Of a DNA stretch of 64,000 bases, positions 1 through 9,365 are shown in pieces; positions within the stretch are counted from its first letter, which is position 1, and each line of letters begins with the position of its first letter. The stretch is from Bradyrhizobium barranii subsp. apii (GTDB lineage: Bacteria; Pseudomonadota; Alphaproteobacteria; Rhizobiales; Xanthobacteraceae): contig NZ_CP096256.1 in assembly GCF_011516635.5 (NCBI RefSeq), positions 186,001 to 250,000 on the forward strand. Reading direction: 5' to 3'. Below the pieces are notes generated by a model. The model was not told where the DNA came from, did not search any database, and worked only from the letters and a program-made list of their open reading frames with translations. The position numbers and the translations under genes were made by a program.

Positions 1-2
1 AT

Positions 3-1103
3 TCGCTTGCTGTTGTTGCCGATGCCGAGCAGCCGATTGGGCCGATTGAGCTACTGTCAGTCGCCGAGCGCACGTATCTGCTGGAGGATCTGAACCGGAC
101 GGCGGTGATGTATCCTGAACAGCAGTGCATCCATGAGCTGTTCGAGGCCCAGGTGCGCCAGGCGCCGGAGGCGGAGGTCTATCAGGACCAGCGCGTCAGC
201 TATGGCGAGCTCAATGCGCGGGCAAACCAGCTGGCGCATCATCTGATCGCCCTCGGGGTGTCGCCGGACCAGCCGGTGGCGATCTGCGTTGCGCGCAGCG
301 TGGCGATGGTGGTCCGGCTGCTGGCGATCCTTAAGGTGGGTGGCGCCTATCATTCGCTGGATCCGGCCTATCCGTCGGCGCGGCTGCACCAGGTGCTGGA
401 GGATGCGGCGCCCCATCTGCTGCTGGCCGACGCGGCCGGACGATCCGCGCTGGGCGGCGAGGCGCTGGCAGATCTCGCCGTGATCTATCTCGACACGGCA
501 ACGCCGGAATGGGCCACTCTCCCGGCGTCGGATCCCGACCAGCGCGCGCTCGGCCTGACCTCGCGCCACCTCGCCTATGTGATCTACACTACAGGCTCAA
601 CCGGATCACCCAAGGGGGTCATGGTCGAGCATTGCGGCCTGGTCAGTCTCCTTGCATGGCATGTGCAAGCATTTTGTCCGCAACCAGAATCCTGCTGCGC
701 ACTCACGGCTGGACTAGCATTCGATGCCAGCACGTGGGAGCCATGGTCTGCGTTATGTAACCGCAGCACATTGCTGCTGCCGCCCAGAGCGGCAGCAGGA
801 GATTCCTTGCATCGGCTGCAATGGCGGCGAGATCAATCGCTGGCCGTTTCATTTTTGATCACGCCACTGGCTACACTCGCGCTGGAAGATAAGCTCATCA
901 ATTCCAGATTGGAGTACTTGCTTGTTGGCGGGGATCGTCTCCCACGTTTGCCTGCGTCTCTACCAGCGGCTCTCAAGCTCATAAACAACCGCGGCCCTAC
1001 CGAAGGGACGGTACACCCGCGTGTTCGCAATCGGACGGCCGATCGTCTCAACGACAGTCTCTCCCCGTCGCATGCAAATCCACGTCGCAAATTCGGACAG
1101 TAG
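3..1103 (+). pseudogene. NRPS module fragment (C-A linker and adenylation domain), 3' decayed
   Basis: The open frame enters from the left edge. It holds the end of a condensation domain and linker (LLEDLNRTAV), then an adenylation domain with core A3 (YTTGSTGSPKGVM), the A4-like FDASTWE and a variant A5 (NNRGPTE instead of NxYGPTE). In the family this domain activates an amino acid as its adenylate and loads it on a carrier protein. After A5 the frame turns to nonsense. The +1 frame briefly restores IGRPIVSTTV, the usual A5-A6 linker, so there is a frameshift and probably a deletion near 1015-1025. No A6-A10, carrier or thioesterase follows. The fragment cannot form a working module. An ABC exporter follows 208 bp downstream and may have served the same cluster. 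Confidence 0.85.
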
Positions 1104-1311
1104 CTTGAGTGGATCTCGAGGAGCACGCAAAGCGTGAGGCGCTTCAGCTCAGCGGTTACGCCAGGAGTGGGTGGAATGGTTAGAAGACTTCGGCCGCAGC
1201 CCAAAGACTACGGGCATTTATCGCATCCCTCGGACGGCGCGCCAAGCATTGTGCACATCGGGTTTGGAGCGAACGGCTTTTACACAGTGTGCGCCGCAAG
1301 CCCCCAGCGCC
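1104..1311. other. short spacer between NRPS remnant and ABC exporter
   Basis: No convincing gene. The frame of the exporter stays open back to 1171 but reads as non-homologous sequence. It may contain a further transposase or NRPS scrap that I do not recognise. Confidence 0.4.
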
Positions 1312-3087
1312 ATGAGCAGTCAAGATAACAAACGCCTCGTCGCAATCGGCGTGGTTCTCCCGTTTGCGTTGGAGCACTGGCTGAAGCAGCCAGTCCGTGC
1401 CATTGTTGTCCTGGTCGGCTTCTTGGGGGCGACGGTTGCCGATCTGTTCATGCCGGTCTATTCCGGCCGTCTAGTGGACGCATTGACCTCGGTCCCCTCC
1501 GATCAGGCGGCGCGACATGCGGCACTGATTGCGTTCGCTAGCACCCTCGCGCTTGGTCTGCTCTCGATTGTACTGCGGTTTATGGGCTTGCAGGCGATCG
1601 TGCCGTTCACGCTGAAGACCATGTCAGATGTGGCCCGTGGGGGCTTCATGCGAGTACAGCGCTTCTCAACGGACTGGCACGCAAACTCGTTTGCCGGCTC
1701 GACCGTGCGCAAGATCACCCGCGGCATGTGGGCGCTCGAACTGCTTAATCATACGATCCTGACGGCATTGTTGCCGTCTCTCGCGGTGCTCGTGGGCTCG
1801 ACGATCCTGCTCGGCCTGCATTGGCTCGAGCTCGGCGCCGTGTTCGGCTTCGGCGCAGTTATCTATGTCGCCATGGCGGCGGCATTCACGATCGGCTACA
1901 TCGCGCCGGCGGCGCGCGTCTCCAACGCCTGGGACAGCAAAGTCAGCGGCACGCTAGCGGACGCACTCACCTGCAATACTGTGGTGAAATCCTTCGGTGC
2001 TGCGGCGCGTGAGGATGCGCGGTTTGACGGGGTCGTCAGACGCTGGCGGGCGCGGGTGCAGCGCACCTGGCTGCGGTCCAACTGCACGAGCACGGTGCAG
2101 CTGATGATGCTCTTGTGCTTTCGTGCTTCGGTGATCGGTGGCGCCATCCTCCTGTGGATAGCGGGGCGGACCTCTCCAGGCGACGTCACTTATGTGTTGA
2201 CGAGCTATTACATTATTCACGCTTATTTGCGGGACGTTGGGATGCACATCAACAATCTGCAGCGCTCGGTGAACGACATGGAGGAACTGGTTACCATCTA
2301 TGGCGAGCCGATCGGCATTATCGATGCTCCCGACGCCAAGCCGATCGAAATTCACTCTGGGAGGATCACGTTCGAGAACGTCACCTTCCTCTATCACGGC
2401 GATCGCGTGCCGCTCTACGACGGACTGTCGATCAACATCCGCGCCGGCGAGCGGATCGGTCTCGTGGGCCGCTCCGGGTCCGGCAAGACCACGTTCGTCA
2501 AGCTGCTTCAGCGGCTCTACAACGTCTCCGGCGGCCGGATCCTGATCGACGGCCAGGACGTTGCGAAAGCCAAGCAGCAGTCACTGCGCAGCCAGATCGC
2601 GATCGTGGAGCAGGAGCCAATCCTGTTTCACCGCTCGTTGGCTGAAAACATCGCCTATGGCCGACCCGGCGCCAGCATGGCCGCGATCAAGGACGCGGCC
2701 AGGCTCGCCCATGCGCATGACTTCATCATACGATCGCCAAAGGGCTACGGCACGCTGGTGGGCGAGCGTGGCATAAATCTGTCGGGCGGCGAGCGGCAGC
2801 GCATTGCGCTGGCGCGCGCGTTCCTTGCCGATGCGCCAGTGTTGATCCTGGACGAGGCGACGTCGAGCCTGGATTCAGAATCGGAAGCGCTAATCCAAGA
2901 GGCGATGGAACGGCTAATGAAGGACCGCACCTCGATCGTAATCGCGCACCGCCTGTCGACGGTGCGCGGGCTCGACCGCATCCTGGTGTTCGATCGTGGC
3001 GAGATCGTCGAGCAGGGCACGCATCCGACACTGACCGTGCAACCCGGCGGCATCTATCGCAGTCTGTTCGAGCGGCAGGCCGTCTAG
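1312..3087 (+). CDS. ABC exporter, fused membrane and ATPase domains
   Basis: A 591-residue half-transporter of the ABC exporter (MsbA/McjD-like) type. Residues about 15-310 carry six hydrophobic segments, followed by a nucleotide-binding domain with Walker A GRSGSGKTT, signature LSGGERQ, Walker B VLILDEA and the H-loop IAHRLST. It should homodimerise in the inner membrane and export a lipid, peptide or other hydrophobic product. The ATG at 1312 is chosen because the frame upstream to 1171 is low-complexity and not family-like. The position next to a dead NRPS fragment suggests export of a former peptide product, but substrate cannot be read. The TAG stop is part of the CTAG target duplicated by the neighbouring IS701, so the insertion abuts the gene without shortening it. 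Confidence 0.85.
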   Translation: MSSQDNKRLVAIGVVLPFALEHWLKQPVRAIVVLVGFLGATVADLFMPVYSGRLVDALTSVPSDQAARHAALIAFASTLALGLLSIVLRFMGLQAIVPFTLKTMSDVARGGFMRVQRFSTDWHANSFAGSTVRKITRGMWALELLNHTILTALLPSLAVLVGSTILLGLHWLELGAVFGFGAVIYVAMAAAFTIGYIAPAARVSNAWDSKVSGTLADALTCNTVVKSFGAAAREDARFDGVVRRWRARVQRTWLRSNCTSTVQLMMLLCFRASVIGGAILLWIAGRTSPGDVTYVLTSYYIIHAYLRDVGMHINNLQRSVNDMEELVTIYGEPIGIIDAPDAKPIEIHSGRITFENVTFLYHGDRVPLYDGLSINIRAGERIGLVGRSGSGKTTFVKLLQRLYNVSGGRILIDGQDVAKAKQQSLRSQIAIVEQEPILFHRSLAENIAYGRPGASMAAIKDAARLAHAHDFIIRSPKGYGTLVGERGINLSGGERQRIALARAFLADAPVLILDEATSSLDSESEALIQEAMERLMKDRTSIVIAHRLSTVRGLDRILVFDRGEIVEQGTHPTLTVQPGGIYRSLFERQAV

Positions 3088-4609
3088 TACGACTGAGTCA
3101 CAAAACCGCAGGCTTTATCCGGCCGGAATCAGCGATGGTTGAAGCATGGACCATCAGCCGAGGAGGCTACATGAGCGGGCGTGGCACCAAGACCAGTGAG
3201 ATGCGATTTGCGACGTATTTGGAAGGGCTTGCCAGCGTCATCGGTCATGCTGATCGGAAGGCACCGCTGCGCGACTATTGCGTCGGCCTCATGGCCTGTG
3301 GCGGTCGTAAGAGCGTGGAGCCAATGGCGGCGATGACGGCTCCGGAACGGACGGCCGCCCAACATCAATCGCTGCTGCATTTCGTCGGCAGCGGCGCCTG
3401 GTCGGATGAGAAGGTGCTGGGCAAGGTACGAGAGATGGTCCTGCCGGCGATCGAACGCCAGGGCCCGATCGAAGCTTGGATCATCGATGACACCGGATTT
3501 CCCAAGCAGGGGCGACATTCGGTTGGAGTTGCACGGCAATATTGCGGGCAGCTCGGCAAGCAGGATAATTGCCAGGTGGCGGTGTCATTATCGATTGCCA
3601 ATCACCACGCCAGCCTGCCTGTTGCCTACCGCCTTTATCTTCCGAAGGAATGGACTGAGGATTGCGATCGGCGGCGCAAGGTGGGCATTCCTGCCGAAGT
3701 CGGCTTCCGGACCAAGCCGGAGATCGCGCTGGAGCAGTTGCGGTGGGCCTGTGCGACCGGCCTTCCGCGTGGTGTCGTGCTGATGGACGCGGGCTATGGC
3801 AACAACAGCGATCTGCGCACGGAGATCACGGCGCTGGGATTGACCTATGTGGCGGGTCTTCTGTCGAGCACAACGGTATGGGCGCCCGGCACCGGTCCCT
3901 TGCCGCCGAAGCCATGGTCGGGCCGCGGCCGTCCCCCGAAACTGATGCGCCGCAACCGTCAGCGTCGGCCGGCCGCCGTTAAAGCGCTCGCGATCGGCCT
4001 GCCGGCCAAAGCTTGGCGCACCATCACGTGGCGGCAAGGAACGAACGAAAAGCTGAGCTCGCGCTTTGCCCGCGTGCGGGTCCGTGCCGCGCACCGTGAT
4101 TATTGGCAAACCACCCAGCGGTTGGAGGAATGGTTGCTGATCGAATGGCCGAAAGGCGAGGACCAGCCTACCAAATACTGGCTCTCGACATTGCCGGAGG
4201 ATGTGGCATTCCGGACTCTCGTAGAGACGGCTAAATTGCGCTGGCGCATCGAACGCGACTATCAGGAACTCAAGCAGGAGGTCGGGCTTGGCCACTTCGA
4301 GGGACGCGGCTGGCGCGGCTTTCATCATCACGCAACGATGTGCATTGCAGCCTTCGGATTCCTGATCTCCGAGCGGGAGGCGTTTCCCCCCTCAGGCGCT
4401 CGGCGCGCCCGGCCGATCCCGCTCGCTCGCGTTTCCGCGGATTACAGACCCCGCGGTTCTGCCGCTACGGACCCAACGTCACATTCCAAATTCGATCACG
4501 ACGATGCGACGGCGACTCGAACAAGGGCTGGTCCGAACGTTGTCGAGATGTCCTTGTTGTGCAATCAAGTTCGCCCATTTCACAGACCACCGTTTGTGAC
4601 GCAGTAAGA
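3088..4609 (+). mobile_element. IS701-family insertion sequence
   Basis: Bounded by a 4-bp CTAG duplication at 3084-3087 and 4610-4613. The ends are imperfect inverted repeats sharing the core GTCACAAA (left ACTGAGTCACAAA; right, reverse complement, ACTGCGTCACAAA). About 1.5 kb with a single transposase gene. Confidence 0.85.
3171..4607 (+). CDS. IS701-family transposase, C-terminus possibly frameshifted
   Basis: DDE transposase of the IS701/IS4-like group. The sequence shows IIDDTGFPKQGRHSVGVARQY (DDTGF with first Asp), VLMDAGYG (second Asp) and LKWRIERDYQELK-like sequence LRWRIERDYQELKQEVG with the Glu. The start at 3171 follows a strong AGGAGG seven bases upstream; a longer frame from 3135 lacks this. 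Past about 4380 another frame encodes HIPNSITTMRRRL and RCPCC and ends at 4599, which looks more like a natural C-terminus. A one-base slip in the run of C at about 4385 could explain it. The catalytic core is intact, so activity is possible. Confidence 0.75.
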   Translation: MSGRGTKTSEMRFATYLEGLASVIGHADRKAPLRDYCVGLMACGGRKSVEPMAAMTAPERTAAQHQSLLHFVGSGAWSDEKVLGKVREMVLPAIERQGPIEAWIIDDTGFPKQGRHSVGVARQYCGQLGKQDNCQVAVSLSIANHHASLPVAYRLYLPKEWTEDCDRRRKVGIPAEVGFRTKPEIALEQLRWACATGLPRGVVLMDAGYGNNSDLRTEITALGLTYVAGLLSSTTVWAPGTGPLPPKPWSGRGRPPKLMRRNRQRRPAAVKALAIGLPAKAWRTITWRQGTNEKLSSRFARVRVRAAHRDYWQTTQRLEEWLLIEWPKGEDQPTKYWLSTLPEDVAFRTLVETAKLRWRIERDYQELKQEVGLGHFEGRGWRGFHHHATMCIAAFGFLISEREAFPPSGARRARPIPLARVSADYRPRGSAATDPTSHSKFDHDDATATRTRAGPNVVEMSLLCNQVRPFHRPPFVTQ

Positions 4610-4613
4610 CTAG

Positions 4614-5188
4614 CAGGCTGCTGAAAAAGTCGTTTCGTGAGGCCGCTGGGCTGTGATTCTGTGCATGCGGTTGATTCCTTTCGATTGAGGAACGGGATGC
4701 GCGGCGAAGATGAGCATGCGGAACGCCTTTTTAGCTACGTGCGGCTGGAGACCCGGATCCCGGCGGACCATCCGCTGCGAGCGATCCAGGAGCTCGTTGA
4801 TGCGGCGCTGAAGGATTTGTCGCGGTCGTTTGATCGGCTGTATGCCCGCGAAGGACGGCCATCGATCCCTCCGGAGCGGCTGTTGCGAGCGCTGTTGCTG
4901 CAGGCGTTCTACACGGTGCGGTCGGAACGGCAACTGATGGAGCAGCTCGACTACAACCTGCTGTTTCGCTGGTTCGTCGGATTGTCTGCGGACGATTCGG
5001 TCTGGGACGCGACCGTGTTCTGCAAGAACCGCGATCGGCTTCTCGACGGCGATATCGCGGCGAAGTTTTTCGCAAGCGTTCTCAACCTGCCGCAGGTGAG
5101 CAAGCTGCTGTCCGGCGAGCACTTCTCGGTTGACGGTACGTTGATCGACGCGCAACGGATTGGCCATAATCACCCGCGCCACGAATGG
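4614..5188 (+). mobile_element. IS5-family remnant, 3' part missing
   Basis: Starts with the IS5-type terminal sequence GGCTGCTGAAAAAG just after the IS701 duplication and breaks off into an IS256 end at about 5189. Only the left end and 5' half of the transposase remain. Confidence 0.7.
4697..5165 (+). pseudogene. IS5-family transposase, N-terminal half
   Basis: Encodes the typical N-terminal domain (MRGEDEHAERLFSYV, IPADHPLRAI, PPERLLRALLLQAFY) and reaches the first DDE aspartate (HFSVDGTLIDA). The rest of the DDE domain is missing. The frame continues to 5272 only by reading into the IS256 scrap, so this is a dead fragment. Confidence 0.75.
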
Positions 5189-5443
5189 CGCCACCGTGCG
5201 CCACCGCACGATCCGATCGAATGGTTGCCTGTTCAACAGGACGGCGCTCGCGATGGTCTTAAAACTTCTTGAGGCCGCGCAGAAAAGCTGGCGTCGTCTC
5301 GATGGCCACAACCAGTTGCCAAAACTCGTTATCCGTGTGACATTCAACGGCGCGATCGAGATCATCGCCAAACCGACTGACCGTCAGCCCACAACCGCCG
5401 CCGCCTGACCGGCTCGGCCGCCACCAAAATTTGGCGTTAGCTC
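5189..5443 (+). mobile_element. IS256-family 3' end remnant
   Basis: Encodes the last ~70 residues of an IS256 transposase (VRHRTIRSNGCLFNRTALA ... TDRQP) followed by the terminal repeat ending at TTAGCTC. It is a close relative of the element at 57311-58074, which has the same C-terminal sequence and end. It truncates both the IS5 remnant on its left and the CitE-like gene on its right. Confidence 0.8.
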
Positions 5444-5634
5444 GGAACGAAGGAATGCCGAAAGCCAGGTGAGTGCGACCGGCAGGTCCCGTTCGAGCAG
5501 GGCGTTGTCAAGACACAACCGGGCGGACCGGAGGCCGGGTACGCGCTTGGCGCCGAGCAACGCATCGGCCAGATCCGCGCGGGTGCAGGGCATATACAAG
5601 ATGGCGCCGAGGCGAGGGCGGAAACCCGGCTCAT
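5444..5634 (-). pseudogene. CitE/HpcH-aldolase-like gene of the Ter module, N-terminal scrap
   Basis: Reading downwards from the StiP stop, one frame gives FRPRLGAILYMPCTRADLA and VPGLRSARLCLDNALLERD. This resembles the N-terminus of the CitE-like lyases found in the tellurium-resistance-associated biosynthetic module (LG-x-LY-x-PATR pattern). The ATG that overlaps the StiP stop is in a different frame, so a frameshift lies within the first 10 codons. The gene is cut after about 60 codons by the IS256 end at 5443. Order and spacing fit an original four-gene operon. Confidence 0.6.
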
Positions 5635-6725
5635 GCGTCGTCGCCCAGGCTACGGATAATTGCGACCGCGCGATACTGCGATTCCCCGCCCAGCATATCG
5701 ACTGGAATGGCATGCGCGGCGGCAAGATAGAGCAAGTGCGCCACATCGGCATCCTCGAAATCGCGAACCAGCAGCCGTTCCGGCGCCCGCCGCAGCAGCG
5801 CGCGCGCCGCTTCGGCTATGCCGGGCTTGATCCGGTTGCGGTCACGCGTTCCGCTTTCCGCCAGCAACTGCCGCATCATCGCCTCGCATTCCTGTTTCAG
5901 CTCCGCTCGGCGGGAGCCGTGCCCGTCTACCGGTTGCGGTATCGCCGCAGCGGCCAACGGCGCGATCGTGTCCACGAAGGCACGTGAGAGATCAGCACCG
6001 GCATATTGCGGGTAGGTGACACAGGCGTGGAAATCGCCCGGCCCCACCAACGCGGCATTGAGGATCGAGCGACTGACTAGGCCCGAAACGATGCCGTTCA
6101 GCAAGCCCGAGGCGATCAGATAATCATCCGCCGTCGCGGCGATGTCTGCCTGTCCTGCAGGGTCAGCAATCACGGCTAAGTCCGGTGTGAAGCCGAATGG
6201 CGCATTGGCCAGGGCCGCGCGAAGTTCGCCGGCAATCGCACCCTTGCCGGTCCAGCCATCGACAAATACCGCGTCGCGCGGATCGTGCCGGCCGGCGATA
6301 TGGGCGAGCGCGACGCGATCGACACCCCGATCGCGGATAATGCTGATTGAATAATGGGCTGCGCGATGGCCGTGCGCCCGCAAGGTCCGTGCGAGCAAGA
6401 CGCCGATCGGAGTCCCCGCACGCGCCAGCGAGATGATTACCAGCTCGCGCGCCGGCCTGCGTGCGGCGAGCTGCGCAGCGAGGGTGGCGACATCCTGCGC
6501 CAGGCGGGCACCGTTCCGCGCAAGCGCGGCGTGATAGAGGGATAGATAGCTGTCGTCCGGCACCCTCTCCGGCGCGATCATCTCCGAATAGTGGTGGCGG
6601 CCGGACTGGATCGCCGCTTCCTTTTCGGCGACGGAAGTCGGGGCCATTACCACTGGCTTGAGCAGGAAGGTGACATCGGCCGGGTCGTAGCTGCCCGAGA
6701 ACGTGGGCGCGACCTCAGTCCGCAT
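5631..6725 (-). CDS. StiP-like / PELOTA-domain protein of the Ter biosynthetic module
   Basis: 364 residues. The N-terminal ~270 residues match the pattern of the StiP (cysteine protease-like/phosphoribosyltransferase-associated) family: FSGSYDPADVTFLLKP, EKE..IQSG.HYSEM, LARAGTPIGVLLARTL, HYSISIIRDRGVD and VFVDGWTGKGAI, a PRPP-loop-like segment. The C-terminal ~90 residues (RIKPGIAEAARALLRR ... VAHLLYLAAAHAIPVDMLG) look like the PELOTA RNA-binding domain often fused to it. Family knowledge places it in Ter-linked clusters predicted to make a nucleoside-like metabolite. Its start overlaps the HAD gene's end by 11 bp and its end overlaps the CitE-like start, indicating translational coupling. 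Apparently intact. Confidence 0.75.
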   Translation of the reverse strand: MRTEVAPTFSGSYDPADVTFLLKPVVMAPTSVAEKEAAIQSGRHHYSEMIAPERVPDDSYLSLYHAALARNGARLAQDVATLAAQLAARRPARELVIISLARAGTPIGVLLARTLRAHGHRAAHYSISIIRDRGVDRVALAHIAGRHDPRDAVFVDGWTGKGAIAGELRAALANAPFGFTPDLAVIADPAGQADIAATADDYLIASGLLNGIVSGLVSRSILNAALVGPGDFHACVTYPQYAGADLSRAFVDTIAPLAAAAIPQPVDGHGSRRAELKQECEAMMRQLLAESGTRDRNRIKPGIAEAARALLRRAPERLLVRDFEDADVAHLLYLAAAHAIPVDMLGGESQYRAVAIIRSLGDDA

Positions 6726-7464
6726 GGAACATGCCGCCGGCCAGCTGCGAACGGGTGGGCATCATGGCGAAATCGCAAAGGCCCATGAAGGGCGCATCGG
6801 TGCGGCTGTCGCCGATGCCGATCACCGGCGCATCAGGGAAGCGTGCGCGGAGGCCGGGTAGGATATATGCCACCGCATGGGCCTTGCCGAGATAGGGTGG
6901 CATCAGCGCCACGTTGTTGCCGTTGCGGTGGTCCGTCCAGCCCTTGGGCAAGGACGGCACGGCAGCGTCGACCACCGCAAAAAGTGCCGCGGCATTTGCA
7001 TCTTCATGCTTGGCCACGGTGTAGAGCGGCAGCGCATCCTGGACCAGCACACGGGCGTTGACCGCGATGCCGCGGTCGCGCGCCCTGCGCCTGATCGCCT
7101 CCGCCAGGCCAGCAAGCTGCGACGCGAAGGGCGCGGCGCGGTCGGCGATCGTCGCAGCCCAGTCCATGTCGACCTGACCGCTGTCATCCAGCACGACGCC
7201 GCCATGCGCGCACACCGCTGCGCGGAATGGAATGCGCGCCCGCCGCAATGCGTCCAGGCTGCGGGCGGTGACGGGGACGAGATGCGTCGTATCGGCCAGC
7301 CATTCCAGGAACTGCATCTGCCGCGGGGTCGCATAGCTCAGCGGCGATCCGTCGCGCGCGAAGCCCAGCGGCGTCAAGCGGTCGGCCGGCAAATCGGGCG
7401 GGCATTTGCGCAGCGTCTGGAACAGCGTGTCGTCTAGATCGACCAGGGCGATGGCACGCGTCAT
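6715..7464 (-). CDS. HAD-superfamily hydrolase of the Ter biosynthetic module
   Basis: 249 residues. Motif I is VDLDDTLF near the N-terminus (nucleophile and general acid Asp), motif II the Thr in VPVTARS, and motif IV-like IGIGDSRTDAPFM near the C-terminus. These are the signatures of a HAD phosphatase with a Cof/SPP-type cap. In Ter-linked modules this family is predicted to dephosphorylate a nucleotide-like intermediate. Starts 4 bp inside the end of the phosphoribosyltransferase gene (ATGA-type overlap) and overlaps the StiP gene, so the three are one operon. No defects seen. Confidence 0.8.
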   Translation of the reverse strand: MTRAIALVDLDDTLFQTLRKCPPDLPADRLTPLGFARDGSPLSYATPRQMQFLEWLADTTHLVPVTARSLDALRRARIPFRAAVCAHGGVVLDDSGQVDMDWAATIADRAAPFASQLAGLAEAIRRRARDRGIAVNARVLVQDALPLYTVAKHEDANAAALFAVVDAAVPSLPKGWTDHRNGNNVALMPPYLGKAHAVAYILPGLRARFPDAPVIGIGDSRTDAPFMGLCDFAMMPTRSQLAGGMFHAD

Positions 7465-8564
7465 GCCGTCCAGCCGATCAGTTCGGCACGGAGAGCGGCA
7501 ATCAGCCCGGGGTCGATTGTCGCCGCGCCGGTCTCATGCGCGATCCAGTTCGCGCGTCCATCAGCCCGGTCGGCATTGTAGAGGTAATTGGGCACGCCCG
7601 ATCCATAATTGTCGGCAAAGCGGAGCTTGGTCGCCATCGCGGCACCGGGGAATGCGGGGCTTCGGCTGGTCGCCTGCACGACGACATCATGCCCTTCTTC
7701 TGCGAGGCGTTCCGCCAGCAGGAAGGGGGGATAGGTGAACTCGCCGGTTCCGATGATCCGCAGTGGGCCGAGGATCTCGGGCACAGCGGTATCGGGTTCG
7801 GGCACCACGGGCCGGTCGAGTCCCAGCCGACCGAAATTGCGATGCGTCGCCATGCGCCCGAGTGAAGCAGCAGCGGTATCGAACGCGCTGTTGAGCACCG
7901 TCGTCGCCTCCTGCGTCCACTGCATGCGTCCGCGCAGCAGCGACGCGATGCACGTGGGACGCGGCATGCGTGCTTGCCACGCCTTGCCGGCCGACCAGTC
8001 GGTCAGCGTCGCTACCGCCATCGCTTCGATCAGTGGCCAAGCAGTGGCGAGCGCCTGGGCGAGGTTGCAAAGGGTAGTTCCTGTCGAGATCTCGTCGTCG
8101 ACCAACACCACTGATCGCGGCTCCGGAAGCGCCGGCCTGTAGATCAGATGCGCGGAGGCATGGCTGTGCGGTTCTTCGAAGCGGCACAGCAACGGATGAT
8201 CCAGTTGCTGTCGCGTCGAATGCAGGAAGTGGATGTCGACCCGGCCCGTTGCGAGGCGAAATTCCTCGTGCACCGTCTGGGCAAGGCACACGGCGGTCTC
8301 GGCCAGGCCGACGACGAGCACCGGCCCCGGCAGATCGTCAGGAAGCCGCGCCGCGAGATCGCGGGCGCTCTGCCGCATCATCTGCGGCGTGGCGGGCAAA
8401 TAGCGCCCTAGGACGCGGGATACGACCAGGAATCCCCGCCGCGGATTTTCGCGCGCCGCAAACGCGCAAAGGCTTTCCAGCGGCCAGGCCGCCTTGTCCA
8501 CGGCGATATCGAGCCGGCCCGTAGCCAACTGGATCGACTGGGTCTTGTCGGCGGCGGTCAACAT
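7461..8564 (-). CDS. Phosphoribosyltransferase with TRSP-like C-terminal domain
   Basis: 367 residues from the ATG at 8564. The PRPP-binding motif SVVLVDDEISTGTT lies at about residue 155-170, preceded by VLVVGLAETAVCLAQ and HFLHSTRQ, as in the orotate-PRTase-like proteins of Ter-associated modules. The C-terminal third (GTGEFTYPPFLLAERL, SRSPAFPGAAM, NYLYN) fits the TRSP domain usually fused to it. It should transfer a phosphoribosyl group to an unknown base. First gene of the operon. A longer frame reaches 8660, but its extra 32 residues are Arg/Pro-rich and unlike the family. No terA-F or terZ genes are in the window. Confidence 0.75.
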   Translation of the reverse strand: MLTAADKTQSIQLATGRLDIAVDKAAWPLESLCAFAARENPRRGFLVVSRVLGRYLPATPQMMRQSARDLAARLPDDLPGPVLVVGLAETAVCLAQTVHEEFRLATGRVDIHFLHSTRQQLDHPLLCRFEEPHSHASAHLIYRPALPEPRSVVLVDDEISTGTTLCNLAQALATAWPLIEAMAVATLTDWSAGKAWQARMPRPTCIASLLRGRMQWTQEATTVLNSAFDTAAASLGRMATHRNFGRLGLDRPVVPEPDTAVPEILGPLRIIGTGEFTYPPFLLAERLAEEGHDVVVQATSRSPAFPGAAMATKLRFADNYGSGVPNYLYNADRADGRANWIAHETGAATIDPGLIAALRAELIGWTA

Positions 8565-8976
8565 CCGCAGGTGACGTGCGCGATCATGTAGCGGGCTTGG
8601 CGGACAACGTCTGCGCGGCCAGGAGCCGCGCTTCGTACGCCCTCTGCGGCTGAATGCCAAACGAATCGAGGAAGCTGAGTATCAAGTGGGCTCCACAGTG
8701 CTTGAGCGATAGCTCGCGATCGCCACGACGGCGATTGCAGGGTTAGCTACGGGTACTAATGCGCGTTCTCCCCGGCAGGGATCTGGGACCTGACTAGCAA
8801 TGGGTGTGCCACCAGAGAATTTACGCAGTAAGTGCTTCAATAAAGATAGAAAGGTGTGCCTCGCCGGTGCGGATCCAGAGGCTCGGCGTCGAGTTGCGGA
8901 CGATGTGTGATCGACCTGGCACTGGCCCAGATGAATACGACGACGCTGGCATCAGCTTGCTGCGCGACCAGTCTAA
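8565..8976. other. Intergenic upstream of the PRTase operon
   Basis: No supported gene. It should hold the promoter of the leftward Ter-module operon, but no clear -35/-10 pair is visible. It ends at IS5 copy A. Confidence 0.4.
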
Positions 8977-8993
8977 GAGTCTGTCCGGAAAGA

Positions 8994-9365
8994 TTACCTT
9001 GGATTGCATAGCTTTCGCAGCATGAGTCGGATGGAGGCCAGCTTGAGAAAGGCGAGCGCCCTGTGATTGAAGCATTCCCAATCTTTGGACAGTCTTCGGC
9101 ATCGCCCGAGCCAGGCAAAGGTACGCTCGACGATCCAGCGTTTGGGCAAGACGACGAAACGGTGAGCCTGATCGGAGCGTTTGACGATTTCGAGGTTCAC
9201 GCGCTTCAGAGCGCTACGCAGCCCCTTCTGGAAATGTGGCCCTTGATATCCGCCGTCGGCGTAGAGCTTCAGAAGAAAGGGATAGAGGCCGAACAACGTT
9301 GCCATCAGGAGCACGCCGCCGTCGCGATCCTGGATGTCCGCCGCATGCACGATGGCGTGCATCAA
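8994..9365 (-). CDS. IS5 copy A transposase, OrfB
   Basis: C-terminal half of the IS5/IS427 transposase with YADGGYQG (second Asp), and RWIVERTFAWLGRCRRL with the catalytic Glu. Overlaps OrfA by 4 bp and is normally made as an OrfAB fusion by -1 frameshifting. Identical in arrangement to copies B and C. Confidence 0.85.
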   Translation of the reverse strand: MMHAIVHAADIQDRDGGVLLMATLFGLYPFLLKLYADGGYQGPHFQKGLRSALKRVNLEIVKRSDQAHRFVVLPKRWIVERTFAWLGRCRRLSKDWECFNHRALAFLKLASIRLMLRKLCNPR

